The position numbers were made by a program, and so were the translations under genes. Shown one piece after another: positions 1 to 5,934 of a stretch of 6,015 nt of DNA. Numbering within the stretch: position 1 is the stretch's first letter; every line of letters starts with the position of its first letter. The notes below the pieces were generated by a model. It had not been told where the DNA came from and made no database searches. It saw only the letters and a program-made list of their open reading frames with translations. This DNA comes from DASYAN01 sp036501345 (lineage in GTDB: Bacteria > Chloroflexota > Ktedonobacteria > Ktedonobacterales > Ktedonobacteraceae), in contig DASYAN010000543.1 of the NCBI GenBank assembly GCA_036501345.1, positions 1-6,015 of the forward strand, read 5' to 3'.

Positions 1-410
1 AGATAGCCCAGGCTACCTGAAGGATTAGCATGAACTGCAATTTCAACTGGCCGTGTACCCCACTCGATTTGTATGCCGCCATCTGGACGAGGTGCTACAA
101 TCTGTGGCTGTGATTCTTCGTAGGCTAACTTACCAAACTTCTGATCGACAATAAGAAGCAGTTCAGATGCTATAGTAATAGCCAGAGGAGATGGAGGATC
201 AGCACCATACGAATCCCAGTCCGGCCCGAGTTTTGCAATATCATCAAGCTGATCTAATGCTCTCTGTATCCAGCTCTCAGGTAAGGTGCCACTTGTTAGA
301 GTAGGCTTTGGTGTTGCTGCGTGTGTTTTTGGCCCTGCAGTTGCAACCACAGAACCAGAAAACTGAGTATTCAACGCGCCACTTGTGTAGGAATTTGCAA
401 AAGCGAGCAT
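1..410 (-). CDS. Hypothetical protein with WDSYGA motif, C-terminus beyond window
   Basis: An open frame runs from ATG at 410 to the window edge: 136 codons plus two bases, no stop, so the 3' end is missing. The first 45 or so residues are Ala/Thr/Ser/Pro-rich and look disordered. They are followed by a helix (SWIQRALDQLDDIAKL), the motif GPDWDSYGADPPSP near residues 65-78, another helix, and then a stretch reading PRPDGGIQIEWG near residues 110-121. The pairing of a WDxYGAxPPS motif with a later DGGIxxEW motif recurs in bacterial hypothetical proteins as I remember them. I know of no established function and assign none. The start is supported by a TGAGG ribosome-binding site seven bases upstream. 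The gene lies 32 bases after the DUF6941-like gene on the same strand, so the two are probably co-transcribed. No signal peptide or membrane segment is visible in the part present. Confidence 0.8.
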   Translation of the reverse strand, partial: MLAFANSYTSGALNTQFSGSVVATAGPKTHAATPKPTLTSGTLPESWIQRALDQLDDIAKLGPDWDSYGADPPSPLAITIASELLLIVDQKFGKLAYEESQPQIVAPRPDGGIQIEWGTRPVEIAVHANPSGSLGY

Positions 411-417
411 CTCGTTA

Positions 418-422
418 CCTCA
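418..422 (-). promoter_or_regulatory. Ribosome-binding site of the WDSYGA-motif gene
   Basis: The minus strand reads TGAGG, then seven bases, then ATG at 410. This is a good Shine-Dalgarno sequence at normal spacing. It supports ATG 410 as the start of a frame that is truncated by the window edge. Confidence 0.6.
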
Positions 423-442
423 CAGTTACTATTAATCTGAAC

Positions 443-871
443 TCATGAACTACTAATCTCACCATTATCAATCTTCTGAACATCCAATGGAAATGTTCCC
501 ACTTCCTGGCCATCAACGTAAAGACAAAAACGATATGTTCCTGGCTCAGGAAACACAAGAAGTGGCATGTTCAAAATCAAGTTGACTGCAAAAGGGCGCT
601 CAGACACACCGTGGGAAGAAATAGGCCTGAATTCAGCAATGTCCCCGGATATCACTCGAAAATCTTTAGGGCCAATGATATGGACGCTGAATTTGTAATC
701 TTGCTCAGCCTCCGACGGAAGAACACGCAGTCTCACAACCAAGGCGAGCCCTGGTTGGACTGTTGGAAATGTGAGAGCATTGATGTTCTCGATGCCTCCA
801 CCTAGCAACGAGAACTTACCATTGGGAGCTGCTTGTGCAGCATCTGCTGGTATAACATAGATAAGTTCCAT
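443..871 (-). CDS. DUF6941-like protein of unknown function
   Basis: This 142-residue cytoplasmic-looking protein has no signal peptide or membrane helix. The sequence resembles the DUF6941 family: an N-terminal strand with Ala-Asp (VIPADAAQ), then NGKFSLLGGGIENI near residues 17-30, where the LGGG turn is the hallmark. It is followed by LALVVRLRV (about 42-50), a central beta segment, and a C-terminal block VFPEPGTYRFCLYVDGQEVGT (about 106-126), whose FPEPGxYxFxLxVDG pattern is also typical. The predicted fold is all-beta, perhaps an immunoglobulin-like sandwich, which is an inference. Function is unknown. The start ATG has only a weak AGG about 17 bases upstream, so the exact start is less certain than the frame. 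No convincing sigma-70 promoter is visible immediately upstream. The WDSYGA-motif gene follows after 32 bases, suggesting a two-gene operon. The family assignment is from memory of its motifs. Confidence 0.8.
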   Translation of the reverse strand: MELIYVIPADAAQAAPNGKFSLLGGGIENINALTFPTVQPGLALVVRLRVLPSEAEQDYKFSVHIIGPKDFRVISGDIAEFRPISSHGVSERPFAVNLILNMPLLVFPEPGTYRFCLYVDGQEVGTFPLDVQKIDNGEISSS

Positions 872-1322
872 AATAATCGCACTTTTACCTATCTGAATTT
901 ACGCATAATCCCTGCATGTCCAACCTGTATGGGCTATTTTCTTCCAGTTTCATAGTTCTTTCCTTTCACTTCTCTCATACCTGAATTCTGCGATGCAATA
1001 AAGGTACCCTTTTAATATTTTTGCGAGGGGCCAAAGTGTGGGTACTCATCTTTAATGGTAGACCACCTAACTTCCTGCTTTGTTTTTAATTTTATCACAT
1101 ATCTCAATACCTGTCTAAAGCATATCACTTGTGAGAGTTTCGAGACCCCGATATTACAGGATGAACTGCTTGACGCGCTGATGAGTGCTGAGGCAGATAT
1201 TGAGGGTAGGAGCGGAAATGAAGAGTATTGAAGAGCAGAATATGTGAAAATATGGGCTAGTGCCGTCCTAAATGAGCGGCACCGTTACTCCTTCCACACA
1301 TGGTGGATGAACTGTAGTCTAT

Positions 1323-1352
1323 AGGATATCCTAAAAGGTTAAAATCTGTCAA
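1323..1352 (-). promoter_or_regulatory. Possible sigma-70 promoter, minus strand
   Basis: On the minus strand TTGACA (1352-1347) is a perfect -35 box, followed after 18 bases by TATCCT (1328-1323), which matches four of six -10 positions. It points towards the DUF6941-like gene but lies about 450 bases upstream of its ATG, which would mean a long leader. It may equally be chance in AT-rich DNA. Confidence 0.2.
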
Positions 1353-1460
1353 GAGCTCTCATTCGACGAAAGGAGAATATCGGCTTCAGTAACATTTTCA
1401 TTTGAGTTGACACGGAGCTAGCTTCCATCTAAGTATAATTTATTTTTGCCAAGAAAGCAA

Positions 1461-1482
1461 TTCTTTTTGGCTCCAAAAAGAA
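1461..1482 (-). terminator. Inverted repeat downstream of the TIR gene, possible weak terminator
   Basis: TTCTTTTTGG and CCAAAAAGAA form a perfect 10-base inverted repeat separated by two bases, 38 bases past the TIR stop codon. On the minus strand the second arm can alternatively pair with CTTTCTTGGC further downstream, so two mutually exclusive hairpins are possible. The stem is AT-rich and no proper U tract follows on either strand, so intrinsic termination would be weak. It may instead be a 3'-end stabilising structure or processing site. Confidence 0.35.
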
Positions 1483-1519
1483 CAAAAGACCTAAAAAATT
1501 GCTACCAAGGTGTATTTAT

Positions 1520-2851
1520 CTATTGCTTTCTGTCCTTTATTGCATCTTGTTTGAGGTCACGAAGCAACCTGTTCAACCCTTTTTGATACTCGTCATATTC
1601 TTTCCAACGAGTGAAGTCTCCAATATGGCGTGTACGTTGGATATCTGCTGCCCAGGCTTGCTCTGTTTCCATCACAGTATTGTCTAGCTTGATGGGAAAG
1701 AGAACAAGCTTCCCTGTTTTATTCTCTTTGCTAAAAGCTGTCTCTACCTCCTTTTCTACCCATGGACTAGCTACAGAATGCTCGGAGAGGATAAGCAAAA
1801 GTTTGTCATAAAGACGGATAGATTCGTCAATGCGCATCCTGAACTTATCACCGATTTTGAGATCTTCACGAGCAAACCAGCAGCGAACATTTTTGCTTTG
1901 CAGATCGGCGTGCAGTCGCTCGGCGAACGCTTCATCCTTACTAGAGTAACTGATGAAGCAGGGATAATATTCAATAGGTTTGATCGCATTGACCAAAGAG
2001 CGCATATACTCAATAATTGTTTCAGGGACGCCAGCACCTCGAAGAAAGGCATCAGGAATATTGCCATGTGAGCTAACGATAGTATCAATTCCAATGGTCG
2101 ATGGGCTTCTATGATTTACCTTATCTAAATTCTTTGCCTTGCTTAGGTCAACATCACCAAAAATAGCTCCTCCTATAATTGCACCCTCAAAGTCTGCATT
2201 GCTCAAATTAGCTTCCTTAAGGTTCGCAAAGCCAAGATCAGCTCCACGCAAGTTCGTATTGCTCAAATTAGCTCTAAAAAGGTCTGTATCACCTAAGCTA
2301 GCATATTGCAGGTCTGCTCTATTAAAGCTAGCTCTATAAAGATTGGCCCCACCAAGTTTAGCACCCTTTAGCTTAGTCTTTTCAAAATCAGTCTCTCTTG
2401 CATCAGAATATTCCAGATCAGCTCCCTGAAGGTTCGCTTGTACAAAGTGTGCCCTTTGAATTCTTGCATGGTTGAAGCATGCCCTGCGAAGGTCAGATTT
2501 ACTCAAGTTGGCTCTGTATAAGTCAGCCTCATAGAAATTGGCATCACTAAGAGTGGCTTCACAAAAGTCTGCCAAGTTACAATCTGCCCCTTCAAAATTA
2601 GCCTCACTTAGATTGGCTTTACGAAAGTCGACCTGTTCTAAGTAGACGCTCGTAATGTTTTCAGTATCTTCAAATGTGCCCTCGAAGCTCTCTCCGCTAC
2701 GAATTGCCTCACTAAAAAGGAGCCTGCATAACTTGGCACCGTGTAGATCAGCCCCTGTGAGATCTGGCTGCACTTTCAAGTGCTTTCTTCTCCATCTATT
2801 CCATGCGATAGTGCCGCGTCTGATAGCTTCAAGATGTTCCTGGTTTGCCAT
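1520..2851 (-). CDS. Pentapeptide-repeat TIR-domain protein, probable NADase effector
   Basis: This 443-residue protein has three parts. Residues 1-29 are a charged helical cap (EHLEAIRRGTIAWNRWRRK) typical of the N-terminus of such proteins. Residues 30-239 are pentapeptide repeats of the A(D/N)LxxA type, interrupted at about 51-67, which should form a right-handed quadrilateral beta-helix. A linker with IPDAFLRGAGVPE (265-277) leads to a TIR domain at about 297-433. TIR marks are FISYSSKDEAFAERL (299-313), the BB-loop region CWFAREDLKIGD (324-335) and SPWVEKEVE (362-370). In the latter, Glu368 sits four residues after Trp364, as the catalytic Glu does in SARM1-type NADases. Bacterial TIR domains of this kind typically cleave NAD+ or make cyclic ADP-ribose signals; activity here is inferred. 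The ATG overlaps the stop of the preceding gene by one base, indicating translational coupling. It is the last gene of the NACHT cluster. No signal peptide is present, so it should be cytosolic. Confidence 0.92.
   Translation of the reverse strand: MANQEHLEAIRRGTIAWNRWRRKHLKVQPDLTGADLHGAKLCRLLFSEAIRSGESFEGTFEDTENITSVYLEQVDFRKANLSEANFEGADCNLADFCEATLSDANFYEADLYRANLSKSDLRRACFNHARIQRAHFVQANLQGADLEYSDARETDFEKTKLKGAKLGGANLYRASFNRADLQYASLGDTDLFRANLSNTNLRGADLGFANLKEANLSNADFEGAIIGGAIFGDVDLSKAKNLDKVNHRSPSTIGIDTIVSSHGNIPDAFLRGAGVPETIIEYMRSLVNAIKPIEYYPCFISYSSKDEAFAERLHADLQSKNVRCWFAREDLKIGDKFRMRIDESIRLYDKLLLILSEHSVASPWVEKEVETAFSKENKTGKLVLFPIKLDNTVMETEQAWAADIQRTRHIGDFTRWKEYDEYQKGLNRLLRDLKQDAIKDRKQ
2135..2764 (-). 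repeat. Pentapeptide-repeat coding array (15-base period)
   Basis: This segment encodes roughly forty A(D/N)LxxA pentads and shows a 15-base periodicity in the DNA, with recurring units ending in GCT/GCC for Ala and CT(A/C/T)-type Leu or Phe codons. One 16-base unit, ATTGCTCAAATTAGCT in plus-strand orientation, occurs identically at 2198-2213 and 2258-2273, exactly four pentads apart. One array break corresponds to residues 51-67. The repeats explain the repetitive short frames on the plus strand. Confidence 0.85.
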
Positions 2852-2853
2852 TA
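2849..2853 (-). promoter_or_regulatory. TAATG stop-start overlap coupling adaptor and TIR translation
   Basis: The minus strand reads TAATG: the TAA stop of the 163-residue protein shares one base with the ATG of the TIR protein. No strong Shine-Dalgarno precedes this ATG, so terminating ribosomes probably re-initiate here. That ties the level of the TIR protein to that of its neighbour. Confidence 0.7.
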
Positions 2854-3342
2854 TTCACTGTCATCTTTATCATTGATATTATAGGTTCCCCCAAACATGG
2901 TTCCTGTATTCACACCAGCAGTAGGACCATAGATCTTACCCTGGTCTGAGACATTGACTGCACCTTCAACTTTACCGCTGATTTGTGTTTGGGCCTGTTG
3001 CATGACAGAACTGAGATGTTCTAATAAACCGCGTAAGTCAGTATCGCTAGCAGCTAACTTCTCTAGTTCATTGGTCAGCTTACGTTGATAGTCTTCGTCG
3101 GTGGGGTCCTCTTCCACATCAGTTAATGCTTTGTTGGCTTTCTTTGCATTTTCACCTCGCTTGGTTAATGCTTGCTTGATACCATGAAATGCTTGCTTAC
3201 CTGCATCAGTCAATGCTTGTCCTCCTGCTTCACCTATTTTCTCCACAGCTTTCTGGCCTGCTATCTCTGGAGCTTTGTTCGCAAGCAAGTACTTGACCAT
3301 AGTTCCCACTATTCCTCCAATTGCAGCTAATGTTAAACTCAT
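2851..3342 (-). CDS. NLR-associated small protein with putative amyloid-like C-terminal motif
   Basis: This 163-residue protein has no enzymatic signature. Residues 3-21 are a Gly/Ala-rich hydrophobic stretch (LTLAAIGGIVGTMVKYLLA) that could be a membrane-active helix or a single membrane segment. Residues 25-70 are amphipathic and Gly/Ala/Lys-rich. Residues 72-112 form an acidic helical block (DVEEDPTDEDYQRKL then LAASDTDLRGLLEHL), a pattern I know from small proteins beside NLR and TIR genes in actinobacteria and cyanobacteria. Residues 124-156 are Gly/Asn-rich and beta-prone and form two imperfect units, VNVSDQGKIYG and VNTGTMFGGTYNI. This resembles the beta-arch motifs (HET-s/RHIM-like; the bacterial BASS class) that transmit NLR activation by amyloid templating. 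A hydrophobic N-terminus plus such a tail also resembles Bell-type pore-forming effectors. Start choice is firm: AGAGGAGG lies six bases before ATG. The frame and gene are clear, the role is inferred. Confidence 0.85.
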   Translation of the reverse strand: MSLTLAAIGGIVGTMVKYLLANKAPEIAGQKAVEKIGEAGGQALTDAGKQAFHGIKQALTKRGENAKKANKALTDVEEDPTDEDYQRKLTNELEKLAASDTDLRGLLEHLSSVMQQAQTQISGKVEGAVNVSDQGKIYGPTAGVNTGTMFGGTYNINDKDDSE

Positions 3343-3348
3343 TTTTTG

Positions 3349-3356
3349 CCTCCTCT
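3349..3356 (-). promoter_or_regulatory. Strong ribosome-binding site of the 163-residue protein
   Basis: AGAGGAGG on the minus strand, followed by CAAAAA and then ATG at 3342, is a near-perfect Shine-Dalgarno sequence at six-base spacing. It is the best ribosome-binding site of the cluster and suggests that the small protein is made in greater amounts than the NACHT protein, which starts at TTG. Confidence 0.75.
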
Positions 3357-3359
3357 AAA

Positions 3360-3388
3360 TTTATATTCAGGTATATTTAACTGATCAA
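3360..3388 (-). promoter_or_regulatory. Possible internal promoter ahead of the 163-residue protein gene
   Basis: Across the NACHT stop codon the minus strand reads TTGATC (3388-3383), exactly 17 bases, then TATAAA (3365-3360): four of six and five of six consensus positions at ideal spacing. A start site about seven bases downstream would fall inside the Shine-Dalgarno, giving a very short leader. The site would let the small protein and TIR gene be expressed apart from the NACHT gene. AT-rich sequence makes chance matches common. Confidence 0.3.
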
Positions 3389-5934
3389 TCACTTGTATCT
3401 TCATTCTTAGTGCTCTCTAACGACGTTGACACAGAGCTATTATCCAAAAGTAGGGCTACTCGGAACCCACATGTGGAATGGTAGCCTGGTGGCTCTGCAT
3501 ACCGTATAGAGCAGCGAAAATCGCTTTTTGTAGAGCCAGCCCATGCACCGCGTATTACAGAGAGGTTATTACTAGATTTACCATCAATTCCCATATAGAA
3601 GGTTGGAAATGAGTTAAATTTATTTACTATTGACTCATCTGTGATTGTGACCTCAAAGACATTACCCACCATGTCAAGGGCACCGCAAGGAGCCGAACCA
3701 GCAGGGTAGCAGCCTACAGGAATATTCCCATTTTGTCCTTTTGGGAGTCCTAGAGATCCTCGATCTTGTAATACACATTCTTCTTGCCATATGTCACCCC
3801 AGGGGTAAAGCCGTGCTTCTCTTCCTCGTGCAGCCATCTCCCATTCATGTTCATTGGGTAGGTGGATCATATACCCAGTTTGCTTACTTAACCACGAGCA
3901 AAAGGCTTCGCTGGTATAACTTTTTGCCCCACAGTATGGTTGGTTAGGGTGCATAAAATCAGGCACGCCATAAAAGGCTGATCCGTTTGTAAACTTATAT
4001 TCCTCGTTCTTTTCACCTCCCCCTGCCTTCACCCATTCCAGCCATTGCGCATTAGTGATAGGATAGCGTGCAATTAGGTAAGGCAGATCGAAATTGATTG
4101 TATGCTGTGGCTTTTCAGCATCACTTGCGTTGGGGTCGTCATCAGCACTACCAATAGTGTAGGTCCCAGGCTCAACCCAGCAGAAATAGCCGTTGGTATC
4201 GCCTCTCAGTGCTTGTTCAACAGCCTTTTGCCATTCTTCAATTGTCACCGGGAAACGGGGATCTCCAAGGTCACCAAGTAGAAATCCAGCCCTTATCCGC
4301 TCAGATGCAGTGAGCAATTGTCTTTTGTCTTGCAATAATTGCACTAATCCCTGTTTTAGATCACGCTGAAGACGGTCTACATTTACCTGTTGAGTACGTA
4401 GGTAATTCCAATCGCGATCTTTGCCAATTTCTGCAGCTAAGATCAGGTCTCGCTGTCGGCAATCGTCTAATTTAGGGCGATTACCCTCATCACGGTCTAT
4501 CAGGTCAGTGAAAATGCAGTCTATCAACTCTGGTTTTGTTTGCTGAATCACACCTATTCCAAGGAAGATTGGCTCGCGCCAACGGTCGTCTGTACGATAT
4601 TGCATTACTAATCTTACAGCGTCTCGGTGTAACAGCATATGTCGGCCTGCACAATGTTCTTGCAACGTTAAATGTGCAAAGACATATGTATCATTCTCGT
4701 CAGCTAGCAGAAGTCCACTGCGCTGTTCAAAATAATCAAGACATCGCCGTGCAGCTTCCCAAGCATCAGGTAAACGTGCTGTCTCGAAAAAATCGATTAA
4801 GGCATCCCGTATTGCACTTCGAGTCAGTCGTCCACGACCATCAGCAGAAGAGACTGCAGCATGAGCCTCATAGGAAAGTTTATCCAACACTGGGCGGATG
4901 CGCTCACTACCCCAATCAGATTGTCCAATTGCTTCCGAAAGGCTTTGTCCATCGCGAACTTTATCCCACTGACCTAGCAACAGTTCCAAAATGCGTTCAT
5001 ATAATTGTGGACGGTCACGAGGCAACTCATTCTTGTTGTAGAGTACTAATGCCATCATAGTCAATAGTAGTGGTGTACGCGATAAATCCTGTAATTTCTG
5101 ATTTCCAACAATAGCATTCATTAAGTGCTGCTGTAAGCGCGATGCCTGTTCCTGATTAATTTGTCCCGAAGCAGCTAGTTCATCATACCATGCTGAAATA
5201 AAGTGACGAACCTGACCTAAAGTAAAAGGGACGATAGTTTCAACATGCCAGCCCAGCAAAGTACGTAAATTATCGTCAAGAGCTCGTATACGGCAAGTAA
5301 CTGCAATTGTAATTTTATCGTAAATTTGAACAAAATCTTGTAATGCTTGCAATACCGATAACCGACTCACTACGCCTGGTACTGCATCCAAAGGGACCTC
5401 ATCTAGTCCGTCACAGAGTAGTAATACAGTGCCTTGATGCAGTGCTTCACTTAGCAGGTCGTTCATCTGTGCAATGTCGTAGCGTTGTAGTTCATCTCGT
5501 AAGGCTGTAATTATTACTGTTTCTGTATTACTTATATCTTTTTGAGCTAACCGACCTGACAAAGTTCGCAGTGGTAGAATAATAGGTAGTACGCAATGCA
5601 TGTCGTCCCAGCCATGCAGTTTAGATACATCACTCAACTGATCTAACCCACGTTGCGCTAATGACCAAGCCAGATGACGCAAAAAGGTAGACTTGCCGCT
5701 ACCGGGATCGCCAAGCAACACCAGATGCTGATACTTCTGCACTGCTTCTGTGACCAAGAGATTCCTAAATATCCAAAATTTAGGCTGAGCTTTCCCTCTG
5801 CGGCTTTGCTTTCGACGGAGGATTCCTTTCAATTTCTCAGATGTAAAGTAGCTAAAACTATTGGACTCCGAAGAATCCTTACTAGCGACATTAATGATCG
5901 CTTCAGACGGTAATAAAGTGGACCCATTTGTCAA
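3385..5934 (-). CDS. NACHT (STAND NTPase) protein with C-terminal FGE-sulfatase-like domain
   Basis: This 849-residue protein starts with a 60-residue polar, basic leader. The NACHT ATPase follows: Walker A GDPGSGKST (75-83), Walker B LLLCDGLDEV (171-180), a sensor-1-like AVTCR (211-215), and TPLLLTMMALVLYN (287-300). A winged-helix signature FAHLTLQEHCAGRHML lies at 419-434. A helical linker ends with ERIRAGFLLGDLGDPR (545-560), the usual spacer before FGE domains. Residues 584-832 form an FGE/SUMF1-type C-type-lectin-fold domain: CWVEPGTYTIGS, DLPYLIARYPITNAQW, LPNEHEWEMAARG, YPWGD, LDMVGNVFEV, VIRGAWAG and TCGFRV. The catalytic cysteine pair of true FGE is not recognisable between RGAWAG and FRCSIR, so this domain probably binds ligand rather than making formylglycine. 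It should act as a cytosolic ATP-dependent oligomerising switch. The only in-frame start is TTG; a TAA lies 21 codons upstream and no ATG follows before Walker A. A 5' truncation or frameshift is possible. No effector domain is fused. Confidence 0.93.
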   Translation of the reverse strand: MTNGSTLLPSEAIINVASKDSSESNSFSYFTSEKLKGILRRKQSRRGKAQPKFWIFRNLLVTEAVQKYQHLVLLGDPGSGKSTFLRHLAWSLAQRGLDQLSDVSKLHGWDDMHCVLPIILPLRTLSGRLAQKDISNTETVIITALRDELQRYDIAQMNDLLSEALHQGTVLLLCDGLDEVPLDAVPGVVSRLSVLQALQDFVQIYDKITIAVTCRIRALDDNLRTLLGWHVETIVPFTLGQVRHFISAWYDELAASGQINQEQASRLQQHLMNAIVGNQKLQDLSRTPLLLTMMALVLYNKNELPRDRPQLYERILELLLGQWDKVRDGQSLSEAIGQSDWGSERIRPVLDKLSYEAHAAVSSADGRGRLTRSAIRDALIDFFETARLPDAWEAARRCLDYFEQRSGLLLADENDTYVFAHLTLQEHCAGRHMLLHRDAVRLVMQYRTDDRWREPIFLGIGVIQQTKPELIDCIFTDLIDRDEGNRPKLDDCRQRDLILAAEIGKDRDWNYLRTQQVNVDRLQRDLKQGLVQLLQDKRQLLTASERIRAGFLLGDLGDPRFPVTIEEWQKAVEQALRGDTNGYFCWVEPGTYTIGSADDDPNASDAEKPQHTINFDLPYLIARYPITNAQWLEWVKAGGGEKNEEYKFTNGSAFYGVPDFMHPNQPYCGAKSYTSEAFCSWLSKQTGYMIHLPNEHEWEMAARGREARLYPWGDIWQEECVLQDRGSLGLPKGQNGNIPVGCYPAGSAPCGALDMVGNVFEVTITDESIVNKFNSFPTFYMGIDGKSSNNLSVIRGAWAGSTKSDFRCSIRYAEPPGYHSTCGFRVALLLDNSSVSTSLESTKNEDTSD

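Larger units (their letters stand above)
872..1519. other. Intergenic region without a convincing gene
   Basis: About 650 bases lie between the TIR gene and the DUF6941-like gene. No frame on either strand has coding length with a ribosome-binding site. The contents I can name are a 10-base-arm inverted repeat at 1461-1482 close to the TIR stop; a 6-base inverted repeat GTGCCG/CGGCAC at 1260-1282 with no T run; a possible minus-strand promoter at 1323-1352; and a short plus-strand stretch near 1142-1231 that translates into protein-like sequence and may be gene debris. The promoter of the DUF6941-like gene presumably lies here, but I cannot place it reliably. No tRNA cloverleaf or transposon end was recognised. 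Confidence 0.6.

Noticed and set aside
1260..1282. GTGCCG/CGGCAC inverted repeat
   Set aside because: The stem is only six bases with an 11-base loop and no T run, with no gene end nearby. It could easily be chance.
1406..1420. 15-base near-repeat (14 matches) shared with 3425-3439
   Set aside because: One such match is about what chance gives between all pairs in six kilobases, and the second copy lies within the NACHT coding sequence.
1339..1428. 29-codon minus-strand frame starting MEASSVSTQMKM
   Set aside because: It is very short, has no Shine-Dalgarno and no recognisable similarity, and sits right behind the possible terminator.
1407..1439. Perfect TTGACA and perfect TATAAT on the plus strand
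   Set aside because: They are 21 bases apart, too far for a normal sigma-70 promoter, and no plus-strand gene follows.
1771..2094. 107-codon minus-strand frame overlapping the TIR gene
   Set aside because: It lies out of frame inside the TIR gene, whose own frame carries clear domain motifs over the same bases.
2139..2339. Repetitive plus-strand frame and possible CRISPR-like periodicity
   Set aside because: The 15-base period comes from the pentapeptide repeats on the other strand. Units are degenerate and contiguous, with no spacers.
4536..5060. 174-codon plus-strand open frame inside the NACHT gene
   Set aside because: It is fully antisense to the conserved NACHT helical region, shows no recognisable domain, is rich in His/Gln/Val/Leu as expected from reverse reading, and has no ribosome-binding site.
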